A DNA stretch of 64,000 bases. It comes from Prorocentrum cordatum. Its lineage: Eukaryota; Sar; Dinophyceae; Prorocentrales; Prorocentraceae. The stretch is from contig CAUYUJ010016283.1 in NCBI GenBank assembly GCA_963575745.1, positions 130,001-194,000 on the forward strand, read 5' to 3'. Numbering within the stretch: position 1 is the first letter of the stretch; each line of letters starts with the position of its first letter. Both the position numbers and the translations under genes were made by a program. Under the pieces are notes generated by a model. The model was given only the letters and a program-made list of their open reading frames with translations. It searched no databases and was not told the DNA's origin. Below, piece after piece: positions 1 through 13,024 of the stretch.

Positions 1-424
1 GGCAACTCGCCTGGGCATCATGTCTGGATGGGCTGCTGGGGTTACGCGAAGCGTCTGGAATGATTATGCCGCTGTCTCTCCTTCGAGTTTCGCTCGCTTC
101 CCTGGAAAGCTCCTTGCACGACCCCGGCGGCGCCTGGCCCTCAAAGTTGTCCGTCTCGATGGGTACGCCCTCCGCGGTGTTGGGTGGCAGGTGGAAGGCA
201 CGGGGCTTCCTCGGATCACGGGCGCGGACGGGGATTGGGACTCTTCGACTAAATCACATACTTTCGCGCATCGCGGTCCACGATGCGCGGGTTTCTCCGC
301 GCCCTCCCGCCATGTCGCCACCCCCCTTTGAGAAAGGCTCCCGATCTGGCCCAGACCGCGACGCGCGAAGCGCGGTTATCTTCGCGCCCACGTGGGCGAC
401 CCGGGCAACGACAGGATCAATCAG
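1..424. other. GC-rich stretch, no gene recognised
   Basis: I see no recognisable protein motif, RNA gene or tandem repeat here. Short open frames exist on both strands, but they have low-complexity Arg/Pro/Ser composition of the kind expected by chance in GC-rich DNA. Confidence 0.4.
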
Positions 425-625
425 CATCGACTCAGTAGATCGGATCGAACAGGATTGAACATCGGATTGGGCTGCATGGGCACGGAGTCGTAATCGAGTC
501 GGATCGGCCACGCCAAGAGCCCACAGCAATAACATGTAAAATGTATACATCGAGCCGCATAAGGTCGTGCACAGAATCGGATCGAGCCATCCAGTATCGG
601 CATCTAATCGGATCTGGTCAACATT
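425..625 (+). repeat. Dispersed CGGATCG-rich repeat, copy 1 of 4
   Basis: The stretch is dense in CGGATCG and ATCGGATT words and carries the order GGATTGGGCTGCAT, then CACGGAG, then GTCGGATCGGCCACGCCA. The same order, diverged, recurs at about 23,570, 39,015 and 53,270 on the same strand. No open frame is conserved between copies, so it looks like a non-coding dispersed repeat. Confidence 0.6.
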
Positions 626-639
626 GATTCTCAATGAGG

Positions 640-2040
640 GGTTCTTCATCCTGCTTGATGTCTGCCCGCTCTGAAAGAAGGGACGACATGGAACAGCAAG
701 CTGACGCAAGAGGCGTAGAAGAGCTGGTCACGACAGGCCGATTGACCACCACAGGAAGGAACCGCATGGTACAACGAGCTACAGCAGGCTGACCACGACC
801 GGCCGGTGCTCTCCCGCGACGCGCCAGTAAGCACGGGAATGCTTCTGGTCGGGAACGGCACATTCATTGCCCACTGCTTCTATGAAACGCGCACGGCACG
901 CAAGAAACGCGTTGGGAGACGCTGCAATTCGCGACGCGAGAATAAAAAAGAATACGAATGATGATTATTAGTAGTACTACTATGATTCTTATTGGTAGTA
1001 GTTTGAATATTATCACTATTCCGCGAGATGTTATCGTGTTTCGGCTGTCCCTCCTGGCTTACTGCTCCACAGTTCAAGGGGGGCCTTAGGCTCATGCTTT
1101 GGATGCCAGGGTAACGCTTCAGCGACCGACTGCAAAGCGACCCACATATTTTCAGTCGAAGGCCTGTTGCAGGACGGAGAGGATTTAAATGAACATCCAT
1201 CTTTCAAATAAAAGCATGGTCGCGCGTGGCGGGCTTGGGATCTCGTCGAAAAGATTCGCACGCGCCGGCCGCGACCAAATCCTCCTCTTCCTCCGTTTCT
1301 TCCTCCTCTGCCTCCGCCTCATTCTAAACGTCCCCCAACCAACTGCGTAACCCACAGATCCTGGACCTGCGTTCTGGAAGCCAGGATCCCTCGTACATAC
1401 ACATGCCCGCGCTGCCGGGGCCACGACTCCTTCCAACTCAAATTCTTGCACAAACGCTCTCGAAGACACGACCCCTTGCACAACAAATCACACTCGTTCC
1501 CGAAACCGCCATCTCAACCGGTCTGCCAACAAACCCCAGCCAGCCAACGTGCCAAACAGCCAGCAAGACGACCAGCCAACCAACCGAGCTTCCAACCTGC
1601 GAACAAACTTGCCAAGAAACCAATCAAACCAACCAATCAATTTAAAAGGTTGTCGGCAGCACCCGGGCGAAGCCCTGAATATAACCCTACTACGATGACC
1701 GGCGCAACGGGGAATGTGAGATCGCATGCCAATGCGAGTGCACTGAAGCAAAGCGGATACCTGCAACTATCGATTCAACACCGCCCGCATAAGTCCGCGA
1801 GAGCCTCTCAAAAAATGCCCGTGCCATTCACAATCGCTTTTCGAAGAGAAATGTGAAAAGAGAAACAAACAAAAGAGAAGCAAACAAAAGAACTGTGTAC
1901 CCTCCTCTAGAAAACCCGTCTTCGCCGTCATTACGGAACACTCTGGGCCAATACCGAAGATGAGCACTCCGAAACATCACGGACGAATAACAACGGCACA
2001 GGAAGAGGGGGATGGGATGGGAGGGGGTATGTATGTATGT
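640..2040. other. Unassigned sequence with short simple repeats
   Basis: No gene is recognised. A patch at 955-1,015 is rich in TAGTAGT/ACTACTA, and 1,495-1,640 is rich in CCAACCAG/CCAGCCAA words. The rest is unique at the level I can judge. The region ends at a GTATGTATGT tract leading into a TA microsatellite. Confidence 0.4.
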
Positions 2041-2064
2041 GTGTCTGTATGTATGGCTGTGTAA

Positions 2065-2107
<43 letters not shown>

Positions 2108-2136
2108 TCTACATCTATATATATATATATATATAT
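2024..2136. repeat. GTAT and (TA)n microsatellite
   Basis: GTATGTATGT runs into two TA tracts at about 2,067-2,097 and 2,115-2,136. The last TA abuts the first base of the CGGAGG element, the same arrangement seen for other elements in this window. Confidence 0.85.
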
Positions 2137-2463
2137 CGGAGGCGAGGGGGTGAGATCGAAGTGGAACGGAGAGCCCCCCTACCGGGAAGTCGATTTCGGT
2201 TTCGTGTTCGTGCGTGCAGTGCGTGCGGGCGAGGCGAAGCTGCGTGGGCGGGCGAGAGAAAGTCTCCTGTGGATGAGGCGCGGCCGGACCAAATGATTCC
2301 CTTCAGGGCGGCCGGGGCCCCGCGGTGTCCCGCCGGTGTCCCGCTGGTGTCCCGTGTGGCTGAGGCGCGGCCGGACCAAATGATTCCCTTCCGGGCGGCC
2401 GGGGCCCCGCGGTGTCCCGCCGGTGTCCCGCCGGTGTCCCGTCGGTGTCCCGTCGGTGTCCCG
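2137..2463 (+). repeat. CGGAGG/GGTGTCCCG element, copy 1
   Basis: The element starts with CGGAGG straight after a TA tract, then GTGAGATCGAAGTGGAACGG, then a block ending TCTCCTGTGGATGAGGCGCGG. It finishes in a minisatellite of the 11-mer GGTGTCCCGCC (about 2,325-2,463). An inverted copy with the same block order lies at 18,490-18,836, about 16 kb away. The block GTGGCTGAGGCGCGGCCGGACC occurs twice inside this copy, which suggests internal duplication. No protein is conserved. Confidence 0.75.
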
Positions 2464-3240
2464 ATGATGATGATGATGATGTTGATGATGATTATGATGA
2501 TCATTACGATGATGATGGTGATGATGATGATGGTGATGATGATGATGATGTTGATGATGGCTTTGATGATGATGTTGATGTTGTTCATGATGATGATGAT
2601 GATGGCGTCGATTGTGAGATCGATTATGATATCGAGAGTGAGATCGATAGTGAGATCGATTGTGAGATCGATAATGGGATCGATTATGAGATCGATAGTC
2701 AGATCGATTGTGAGATGATGATGGTGACGGTGATGATGGTGATGATGGTGATGATGATGGTGGTGATGATGATGATGACGTTGATGACGTTGATGATGAT
2801 GGTGTCCCGATGACGATGATGTTGGTGATGTTGATGATGGTGATGATGATGATGTTGATGATGATGGTGTCCCGATGATGATGATGAGGATGACGTTGAT
2901 GATGATGATGTCGATGATGATGATGGTGTCCCGATGGTGATGATGATGATGTTGATGATGATGATGACGATGATGGTGTCCCGATGATGATGATGATTAA
3001 TCTTATTAAGATGATGAAGGCGATGTTGAGGATTATGATGATATGATGATGATGATGGTGTCCCGATGATGATGGTGTTGATGATGATGATGATGATGTT
3101 GATGATGATTATGGTGTCCCGATGATGATGACTATGATGGTGATGATGATGATGATGACTGATGATGGTGATGATGATGGTGTCCCGATGATGATAATGA
3201 TGATGATGATGTTGATGATGACGATGTTGCTCGTCGTCGT
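2464..3240 (+). repeat. GAT-rich array punctuated by GGTGTCCCGATG
   Basis: This is a long GAT/GATGTTGAT microsatellite. Every 40-120 bases it contains GGTGTCCCGATGATG, which is the 11-mer of the preceding minisatellite fused to GAT. The two repeats therefore appear to have expanded together. A block of the 12-mer AGATCGATAGTG interrupts it at about 2,605-2,715. Long open frames across it encode only Met/Asp or Arg-Ser-Ile-Val runs and are not genes. Confidence 0.85.
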
Positions 3241-3452
3241 CGTCGTGAGATCGATTGCGAGATCGACTGTGAGATCGATTGTGAGATCGATAGTGATATC
3301 GACAGTGAGACCGAATGTGAGACCGAATGTGAGATCGATTGTGAGATCGATTGTGAGATCGATAGTGAGATCGATAGCGAGATCGATAGTGATATCGATA
3401 GTGAGATCGAATGTGAGACCGATTGTGAGATCGATAGCGAGATCGATTGAGT
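3240..3452 (+). repeat. 12-bp minisatellite AGATCGATAGTG
   Basis: About 17 units of a 12-mer, AGATCGATAGTG or AGATCGATTGTG, run without a change of register. The same 12-mer occurs at 2,605-2,715 and, on the other strand, at about 18,165-18,470. The period is a multiple of three, so both strands stay open, but the product is a four-residue repeat. Confidence 0.9.
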
Positions 3453-3825
3453 GAGACGTTGGTTCCCCCTCCCCCCTGACCTCCTTATCACCCGCAGGGT
3501 GGTCGTATAGGTATCTATATACATATATATATATGTATATGCATACGTCTGCACATATACACGTCTACATATACAATTTTCGCAACCGGCCGCAATTATC
3601 ATAATGTAAAAACTGGCCGAGCCAAGGTGGACTTCGCGAGGATCCGCCACCAGCTTGGCAGGGCGGGTCTGGAACGGGGGGAAGGAAGCCGCGGCGGACC
3701 TGCGAGCGACAACGCGGGCGTTTGCCGCGGGGCTGACGGGCGCGGTGCTCTTCGCTCTCCTCTGCCTACCCGCAAGACCTGCCATATCCTGGGCCCTTGC
3801 ACGACTCAGCTGTCGCGAGCATGGC
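3453..3825. other. Unassigned, TA-rich then GC-rich
   Basis: An imperfect TATATACATATA tract at 3,510-3,575 is followed by GC-rich sequence with no recognised gene. Confidence 0.4.
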
Positions 3826-4560
3826 TTAGCAAGGTCCCAGAAGTGGCGGGTGTTGCAGGGACACCGAAAACAAAACACCATACTGCGTTGACGTCGGGGT
3901 GAAAGACACCTTGGTGTGAAGAATGAACAAACGCTCTCCTGCTACAAGCCGAGACTGAAAAATTGCCCCCGTCCGCTCCATCCTACGGCACGGAATCTTA
4001 GAAAACTGCCTTGCCTGGTGGGCCGTCGCATTGCAATAGCACGCCGGGCACTGCGCAAAACCATCGCGCAGGACAGGGCGCGAATGCTGGATCCCGCCCG
4101 CCGCCCGAACAAGAATATGCCGCGCAGTCACACAAGAGGCCTGGAATGCAGCAGGCCTGGCTGGACGGGGTTTTGTTTCTCACTTACTTCGAACATGACA
4201 ACCACATGATGCTCCCGACAACGCCAAACCATGGCGTCTGCAAATTCCACAGAGACCGGCGCCCCGTAGGGCACCTTAACTTCCAGGGCCAAGTGACCGG
4301 CGACACGATCTGAGATCGCACTCGCCACAACCAGTGCTGGTACGATATTATGCGCCTGCACCTCCTCCGCACCGATATGCGAAGGGACCTGCGCGAGCAC
4401 CAGGTGTCTTTCCTGAACCACGGCAGCCACTCTCCTCTATACATATCCACGCGAACAACAATCGAGAGTTCACGGCCAGCCTGGATCCTGCCAAAACGTT
4501 TCACAACTTCAAACGGTTCGGCCACAAATCCCCGGGATGAGCCTGGCTGGGAAAACTTCG
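3826..4560 (-). pseudogene. Possible decayed coding segment, unknown family
   Basis: Reading the minus strand from about 4,560, one frame gives a coding-like stretch containing EPFEVVKRFGRIQAGRELS. It then becomes poor, and a second frame at 4,128-4,430 takes over with another coding-like stretch (VQERHLVLAQVPSHIG, then ALEVKVPYGAPVSVEFADA). A third frame continues at 3,826-4,131. Such a relay of normal-looking composition across frames suggests an old coding region broken by frameshifts. I do not recognise the family. It might be part of a retroelement polyprotein, or it might be chance. Confidence 0.3.
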
Positions 4561-5960
4561 GAAACCTGGGGGGGGCCCAGGCCCCCCTGCAATTGACCGA
4601 CTGCGTCCCCGAAATGCCACCACCACCACCACCCCACAACAACAAAAAAAACTGCGCGTCAGAGATGGAGGAGGCGCCGAGACGAGGCGAGAAGAAAAGC
4701 CGCGACGCCCCAAGAAACTATCCAAAGCTTCTTGCCTCGCGAGACATCACCGCCAAAAGCGTCCTCCGCCCCCCAAACACGGAAGCTACCTCTGGATGGG
4801 AAGCCACCTTGCGCGGCAAACAGGGTCGCCGGGGGGGGGCGGCGGAACGCGGTTCCAAAACATGGGGTTGCGGCCGCGGACGCAAAAAAACTGAACTTCC
4901 GGAGCAGCGCTGGCCCCCCTCTTCAAACAAGCATCAGACACCTCCTGGAATTCCGACTTCGCCAGGCAGTGTCAGAAACGATGGGCATTCGCCTCTGGCG
5001 CCTGGCGACACCTGGGGCACTCCTCCGAGCGCCCGCCTGCGACGCTGAGGGTCCAAACGCGCGACCGCGCCCCGCCCCCCCGTGGACGGCGCGAGACGCA
5101 CCTGCCTCGCTGGGGGACATGCGCATACACTTAGACAGACGGCGCGAAGCAACGGCCATGTCCATTCCCCCCTATGCCCCAACACCATTTCTGAACAGGC
5201 ACGCAAAGGACCGCGACTCAAACTCGATTGCGGTAACAGTCTCCTTCATACATTCCGAACGCATAACGCTTCGGGGGCGGACATCGCCAGGCACGTCAAC
5301 AAGATCCACGCGAAGAGTTTCCTAGCGCGAAGAACCGTCGACTTTCCGCCCCAGCGACATACGCGGGAGCTGGGCCCTGGATATTGCGCCACCAACGCAA
5401 TGGCCCCACGGCGGTGTCCTTGGGGCACTCGCGCAGCCCATCAACCTTGCAACCCATCGGGGGCGCAACGATCTGAACCAAGATTGAAGGAGCCAGAAGG
5501 CGGTAGAAAAATACCGCCCTGCTCCTGAACCTCGATGGCCAGCGCAATTGCGAGGCATCGGGCCGTCGTTCCTCGTGCCAGAATCGCAGCCCAGGCCCTC
5601 CTCCAGTTCAATGGCACTTAACGAGCAACTCTGCGCACTTTCCACGCGCGCGACGCCCGCGGGCGCGCGCCCGAACACCCCCCCAACAAAAAAAACGGTG
5701 GGGAAAGAAGAACGGGGCCCGAGCCCCCGAGGGGCAACCCGGGCAAGATGGCGGATGCGAGCGGCGCGGCGGCAAGCCTGACTCAACCGCACGCGGCCGT
5801 CAAGAACCCCCCGGGGTCCTCGACGGCACCGCTCGGCAGCAACATGTCCCCAGGCCCCAGCATAGCAGGGCAGCAGCTGTAGGGCGCGCGGCAAATAAGG
5901 GGAGGGACACGCGAGGCGAAATGAGAGGCGCTGAGGAGGGTTGGGAGGGGAGCAGATGGA
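4560..5960. other. GC-rich stretch, no gene recognised
   Basis: I find no domain motif or tandem repeat. Short homopolymer G and C runs are frequent. Several overlapping open frames on both strands have no family signal. Confidence 0.4.
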
Positions 5961-5964
5961 ATAA

Positions 5965-6210
5965 GCGCGCCCGAGTGCGAACGTGTCTGAATGCGAGCGC
6001 GAGCGCATGTGAAAGCGAATGTCAGAGCGCGCGCGAGTGTGTGTCTGATTACTCATGAGCGCGAGCGCGTCTGACTTCAACTATGGTGGGGTGCCTGAGC
6101 GGGGCCTGAATCCGAGCGCGAGCGCGCCTGAATGCGAATGCGTCTGAGACGGGCAAGCCCGGGCGGAGTGAGTCTGCGCGCGGTTGACTCTGACCAGGAC
6201 TGAATCTGAA
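5965..6210 (+). repeat. Degenerate minisatellite of GCGAGCGCG..TGAATGCGA
   Basis: Units such as GAATGCGAGCGCGAGCGC and CTGAATGCGAATGCGTCTGA recur every 20-30 bases with drift. The block lies in otherwise unassigned GC-rich DNA. Confidence 0.6.
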
Positions 6211-6767
6211 TAGACGGCGGGCGCCGTGATACATTCGGCGAGAACGGCTGATTTCTCAAATTGAGAAGTGAAAACCAAGCGCTGACCTCGCGCGACAGCT
6301 GGGCCCCCCTCTGCGCCCTTGACTCGCGCTGAGGCGGCGAGATCGCTCGAGGCGGAACTGGGCGCGCCGAGCTTGCTGCGATAAGAGTTGACCTGAGGAG
6401 CCAGAGGTAGACTTTGCCCCCCAGCCCCCCCCCGAGGCGCGTCTCCGAACGGCGACGAAGATCTGCGCAGAGAAAACCTGCGCTGCGGACTGGCCGTCGA
6501 CCAAATCCTCGACGTGGCCGGGCGCTGAAACACAGCCCTCCACTGAGGAAGATCTCTGCCCCGGAAATAAGAAAAATCCGGGGTCTGAGAGAACGGGGCC
6601 CAGCCCTGCCCCTAGCTGCCCGCCCCCCCCCCCCCCCCCCCTTACGCTCTGACTCACACCTGCCCCCCCCTGCGCGCCCTGAGGGCGAAGAAATAAATGC
6701 GCTGCTCGACTGGGGGCGGAAGAATTGCGCGGTGACCAGACAAAATAAGCTTGAACAGAAGAGCAGA

Positions 6768-6770
<3 letters not shown>
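6210..6770. other. GC-rich stretch, no gene recognised
   Basis: No motif is recognised. A run of C residues (about 6,624-6,641) and other G/C runs precede the dinucleotide tracts. Confidence 0.4.
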
Positions 6771-6827
<57 letters not shown>

Positions 6828-6850
6828 CAAAAAAAACATGCCATAAAAAG

Positions 6851-6943
<93 letters not shown>

Positions 6944-6945
6944 TG
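6771..6945 (+). repeat. (CA)n, A-run and (GA)n microsatellites
   Basis: A CA tract at about 6,771-6,823 is followed by a short A-run, a GA tract at 6,852-6,888, another A-run and a second GA tract to about 6,942. Open frames here are only His-Thr and Arg-Glu dipeptide repeats. Confidence 0.95.
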
Positions 6946-7318
6946 AGACAGACCAGAAAAAAAAACTGAGCGGGGTCAGGACGGTCAGAATAGCATAGCG
7001 ACCAGTAAATACGTCATAGAAGAGAGAAACATATATTTTGACATAGTGGAATGGAAACGATGAGAAATCCAATGTACTTGAATAACACAGACGAGAGCGA
7101 GCGAGAGAGAAAACGCTGGATACAGAAATTGCTAAACATATCCACCCCATCGCCCCACGCGGTTACTATTGGAGTCCGCAATGAGAAATTCACGCGGGGG
7201 CGGCCCACCCCATGGGCACCGCCCAAGCCCCGCGCCGCGGCGTTATCTTAGCACCCGGCGCCGGCCAACAAAAATCGGGGCCCGCGCGCGGGCGCGGCGA
7301 CTGCGACTGTTGGGAGAG
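6945..7318. other. Unassigned
   Basis: Moderately AT-rich sequence with no recognised gene, followed by a GC-rich patch at 7,190-7,310. Confidence 0.4.
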
Positions 7319-7552
7319 CTAGAATCCAAAAAAAGATATACTTGAACAGAACAGAATGGGATATGATAGAACCAAAAAGACGGAAGAGTTAGAGCAGAAC
7401 AGAAGCACATTAGAACTAACCAGAGTCGACATTGGTTCTCTGCAGAGCTCGCTGAAGGCCGCCACCCTGCACTCCCCGACGCCCGCCCGGAGCCTCGGGC
7501 GCTGGACCTTCTTCGGAAGCACCTCTCTCGGACTTTTTACAGGGGGGGCCAT
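7319..7552 (-). CDS. Short open frame downstream of an SL relict, unknown
   Basis: The ATG at 7,552 opens a frame of 77 codons ending at 7,319. It begins MAPPVKSPREVLPKK and ends in a hydrophobic tail rich in Leu, Phe, Ser and Val, which could be a C-terminal membrane anchor. I chose this start because it is the first ATG in this frame after the SL-like sequence at 7,598-7,618, about 45 nt upstream, as expected for the 5' end of a recycled mRNA. The tail lies in T-rich DNA, so it could instead be read-through into non-coding sequence. No family is recognised. Confidence 0.25.
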   Translation of the reverse strand: MAPPVKSPREVLPKKVQRPRLRAGVGECRVAAFSELCREPMSTLVSSNVLLFCSNSSVFLVLSYPILFCSSISFFGF

Positions 7553-7597
7553 TGCGGAGCGGAAGCCCCCGTTTAAAACTGAGCGCCCCTGCGCCTT

Positions 7598-7618
7598 CTT
7601 GAGCCAAAGCGGCCGCGG
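7598..7618 (-). repeat. Candidate dinoflagellate spliced-leader relict
   Basis: On the minus strand these 21 bases match the SL at 17 of 21 positions, including an exact 3' half TTTGGCTCAAG. All four differences are transitions towards G or C. A match of this quality is unlikely by chance in 64 kb, but it is a single copy and weaker than the array near 48.3 kb. Confidence 0.5.
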
Positions 7619-7619
7619 A

Positions 7620-9040
7620 GGCGGAGGCAGTCGCGGAGCCAACGGGGCAACCCGAGGAGGCCCGAAACGATTCCGAAGAGCCCGGGGGGGGAGATGCGCC
7701 TCGACGGCCGAGAGCCCGAGGCGGGAGCCACCTCGCCCACAGCTCCCCCCCGCCACCTGCCCCCTGGCACTCCGCCCCCCGGGCCCACCCTCAGCCCTCC
7801 AGGCTCGCCCCCAGGGCGCCGGAATAACGCGCCCAACGGGGCCGGGGGCGCCGCCGTATTAACGGAGGGGGAGGGGGGTTCTTAAAGCCCAGATGCGGTC
7901 ATCCCCTTCTAGCGCCTGCGGTTGGTTTGGGCCCCCTGACCCCGCGCCCTCGATCATTGCCCAGGCCGGGCGCCGACGAGGCAACGGCCACTCGGGCCCC
8001 GACGAGACCCAGGCATATCCTCGGCAAGCTTGAGATAAGACGCGATAGCGGAGGACTCGCTGGCGACTATCAGCCGACCCTCTTGCAGCCATATGCACAT
8101 GCGCTTCCGTCAGATAGGCTCGACCATAAAATGTCGCCCCGCGACTTCCAGGCGCCCGTTCGCAACGCGAAAACAGAAGAGCGCCCGGCAATGGCGACCC
8201 TGCAGATCTACAGCATGGAACACCTGGCAAGAAACGGGCACTTCGAGCACCCGCCGTTAAACCCCCGAGAAGGGCGGCGGGCGGGGCATCGCACCCCGCG
8301 CCCTTGTAGGCGACGAGCGACGGAAGTTCAAAATCCAGAGGATGAGCTTAGACATCCAAGGACAGAGCGCGGGTCGCCACTTCCCCCCAGCGACGGAGAG
8401 AGCGCGGCCCTCGCCGAGACCGCGAGGGGTCAAAAGTTAGGTCCAAACAGACGCCCTGGCCTCCATGATGGAAGCCGCGCCCGCGGTAGTCTCTCCCAGG
8501 GCCTCGGGCTCGCTGACACCAGCCTTCCGATGGCGAACAGAAGATGCGTGGAAACGAATCCTCGCGCAATGTGTCGCCCAAAAAAGAACGGCCCTTATTT
8601 CGCTGCCTTTGCCTGGCCACTGATCTCCGGGCTCGACGAAGATTTGTTCTGGGCAGCCTCCGGGAACTCGACCCGAGACTGGGGGGGGGCCCACGAAGGG
8701 TTCGAAGACGCCAGGCCCGGCGACTGCGCCTGCGCAGCCGGGGAGGGCGCGATCTGGGACTGGGGCAGGGCCCCCCCGCCAAGTCAGACAGATCCGCACG
8801 CGAATGCTCGGCCCTCGGAGACTCTCTGGGCCGGCCGCGCAGAGGCGCGCCAGCTCGACGCGAGGAACTGCCGCGGTGGACCCCCGAGCGGCGCTCGGAT
8901 CGTCGACCGCGGCTCAGGGCGTGGCCCCCTCAGCCTTTTCCATAACAAAGGCCCCCCCCCCCGCAGGCGCCGCCTGTCGGCGGGGGAAGGGGCGGCGCGG
9001 GGGCGGGAGGTGGCGCGGGGCATCTCGCCACGTGGCGACA
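7620..9040. other. GC-rich stretch with one long chance-like open frame
   Basis: A plus-strand frame stays open from 7,927 to 9,063 (378 codons), but it has no motif I recognise and is rich in Arg, Pro, Gly and Ala. In such GC-rich DNA long frames arise by chance. Its central part (about 8,560-8,700) looks slightly more protein-like. I do not call a gene. Confidence 0.3.
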
Positions 9041-9325
9041 CTCCAAAATGGCCGCCACACTAGCGAGTGGATCAGCGAGACACGCCGTCTCACTCGAGGC
9101 ACCCGGAAAAGCGAGCGACCGCGAGCAAAGTAGCGGCTCGCAAGCAAAATGGCGGCTCGCGAGCACGAGACACGCCGTCCCACGCGGCGGCCCGCGAGAA
9201 AAAATGGCGGCCCCGCGCGGGAGAGTGCCGCCCCAAAACCTGCCCGTGGCGACCGCGACGCCACCGGCGTCGGCGCAGGTGTCGGAATCGCCCGAACCAC
9301 GGGCGCCCAATGGCGGCTCGGCTTC
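9040..9325 (+). repeat. Interspersed AAAATGGCGGC motif repeat
   Basis: The motif CAAAATGGCGGC or close variants occurs near 9,046, 9,145, 9,202 and 9,309. It is surrounded by GCGAGACACGCCGTC and CTCGCGAGC words that also recur. It looks like a short, irregular tandem repeat. The function is unknown. Confidence 0.5.
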
Positions 9326-9335
9326 ACCCGGGACG

Positions 9336-10690
<1,355 letters not shown>

Positions 10691-10695
10691 ACGGG

Positions 10696-11352
10696 CTAGA
10701 CTTGAAACGCTCGATAACCCCCCGGCGCGTCCCACGCGGCGCTCTGTGACCCGCTGGGAAAGCGAAACCGAGAGAACACTTGTGCATCCCGCTTTGCGAC
10801 AATCATGCAAGAGCTCACGGGGGCCCGATGGGGCAACGCGGGCTTCTGGAACCACCATGGCGTCAGCGACCTGCTCACGGCACAAGGCGCAGCCGTGACC
10901 GGTGGGCTGCAGCACGTTTCGGGCGACATGTCAGCAGTCTGGACGGCGTCGACCCGAAACTTCGCAGCATTGGCCTCGGGACTGCCTGGCTTGGCCTTGA
11001 GAGGAGCTTCCAGATGCACCTGCACGCTCCCCTCTAAGCTCTTACCCTTGCCCTTGCCCTTCGTCGAACCAGGGGCCTCTTCCTTCAACGCCGCCACCTG
11101 GTCACCAAAGGGAGCATTGCACAAACAAGTAGTTGTATCTATGGGCAACTGAAACACCCAAGCCCTCCTCGAACACGCTGAACATGCCACTCTAGAACCA
11201 ACGTCCTTCCCGTGAGCCGAGCAGTTGGAGCGCGTAGCGCCGACGCCCACAAAATCCAAGGCGGCTCGGCCCATGGCGGCGGGGGCGGTAAACTCTACGC
11301 TCCATTCCTTGGCTGCAGACCAGGCTGAACAGGCTGGCCGAGAACAGGTCAA
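10696..11352 (-). pseudogene. Possible retroelement ORF1-like frame with Cys motifs
   Basis: A 218-codon minus-strand frame contains SRVACSACSRRAW, then TTTCLCNAPF, followed by a Gly/Lys-rich linker (KGKGKGKS). A Cys-rich N-terminal motif followed by a GKGKG linker is also present at 37.1-37.4 kb, upstream of reverse-transcriptase motifs. By analogy I read this as the 5' coding part of a similar element. No reverse-transcriptase motif was found downstream (below 10.7 kb), so it may be an isolated 5' piece or an unrelated protein. Confidence 0.3.
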
Positions 11353-12585
11353 GGCTTACCCTCCAAGACGTTGTGCTTCTTCTTCCTCGCGCGGCAATCT
11401 GAACCTTTCCCCACTCGAAAAGAAGGATCCCAGCCGAAATGGCGTAAGATTGCCAAAAAGGCCCCCCCGATGCTCGCGCGCCCTCCCGGCACGCACAACA
11501 AACAGAACCCAAACCGCTGGAGGGAGAGGAGGGGCAGGAGGAGAACAGGGGGGGAAGGGGAATGATGGAATGATCCGGACTAGTGCAGACGAGACAGTCC
11601 CGTCCAGGACCAGTGAGTATTTGTTCAAGGAATTTACAGGCCCACTGTGGACCATTCTTGTTTGTTTCAAATGCCAACCGACCCCTCCAGGACGGCGACA
11701 GAGGCCCCTGCGAGGGGCCCTAATCGGCTCCAAGATAATTCAACAAAACGTAGAAAAACTGGATCAGACGGCATCAGATCCCCAAACCATCTTGTGTTTT
11801 TGCTGTGGGTGTTTTTCTAAGGGGGTGGGAGCTTGAACCCCGTCTGGACCCCTTCTGGGGGCCATTTGAAGGACCGAGGAAGGCCAAGCCCGCCGCGCGA
11901 CTGGTCCTTTAGTGACCAAGTGGGGATCTCTGCGTCCCCGTTGGAGTTTCCTGTGTGCGCACCGCTGGGGCTGTCTGTGACCCGACGGATTTCGTAGAGC
12001 CGAACGAATCCGTACACTTAGCGAGGCGGTGAAAGGCGGACCGTGTGCAGCTTCAGAATTACAATGGTGCTCTTACAGGGAAGAAATTGACGTTTGGCTT
12101 AGTCTGACATCATAGTTTGTTTTTGTTCGTGTGTGTGCATACGTCATCGCGTGTGAACGGTCTCTGCGTAGGTCCCGAACGGCTGACTACAGCAGCGCAC
12201 GCAATACATAGCAACGCAAAGACATACCAAACACTGCGAACCAATGACAACAACAATCGATCACAGCAGACCAACGCATACCGATGTAAGACAATACATG
12301 CAAGCAAAACAATGTATTGCCTATCTTGCCGCAGCGGAGCTACAACTGACGCCGCCAATTTCTACAGCAGCATCGCCTTTATCACCATCACCACCACCAT
12401 CAACATCATCATTGTCGTCATCAACATCGTTATCCTGAGCACAATGGCGACTCCTTGCGGGCAACATGCCTAAGTAATCTCCTGCACAGGCCAGCCCTTC
12501 GAAGGCCTTCGTTTTTTCTGTGGAGACGAATCCGTCGCTAAAGCGACCGCCAGCCTGCAACCGACATAGGTCACAGGAGGGATGG
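11352..12585. other. Unassigned
   Basis: No gene is recognised. A patch of ATCACCATCACCACC/ATCATC at 12,375-12,435 is a degenerate triplet repeat on the opposite strand to the GAT blocks. Confidence 0.4.
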
Positions 12586-12586
12586 G

Positions 12587-12730
12587 AGGGAGAGGAGGAG
12601 GAGGAGGAGGAGGAGGAGGAGGAGGCGGAGGATGAGGAGAACTTCCCGTGGGGGGGGGCAGGAGGAGGAGGATGAGGAGGAGGAGGAGGAGGAGGAGGCG
12701 GAGCCGGAGGTGGAGGTGAGGGGGCGAGGA
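12587..12730 (+). repeat. (GGA)n purine-rich tract
   Basis: GAGGAG repeats occupy two blocks with a short GC-rich break. It is the complement of the (TCC)n tracts that end several repeats elsewhere in the window. Confidence 0.9.
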
Positions 12731-13024
12731 GGACGCTCTGGCGCTGCACACCCTGAGCGCTGCCGGCCTCCCCCCCCCTCTGGACGGCCGAGGGGGGGGT
12801 GACGCGGGCGGCTCCTCGGGGGCGTGGCCGCGGTTGAGCTGCTGGAGGCAGAGGAGCTGGAGGCCGGGGCATCGCTGCACATGTACCTCGGGTGGGGGCC
12901 GGCGTGGTCTGGCCTCGGGTGGGGGTGCGGTGCCCCCCTGCGCCCCCCTGCGCCCCTCCCCAGCCCCCTCACCGGGAGCTCCGCTTGAGGGAGGACGATA
13001 GGGGCGGACCAGCTCAGGCGGGGA

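Noticed and set aside
2412-2813. Long Asp-rich and Met-rich open frames in the GAT array
   Set aside because: They are translations of GAT repeats and the 12-mer. All frames stay open because the unit length is a multiple of three.
9040-9325. AAAATGGCGGC motifs as further spliced-leader relicts
   Set aside because: On the minus strand they share GCCATTTTG with the SL, but the diagnostic GGCTCAAG part does not match.
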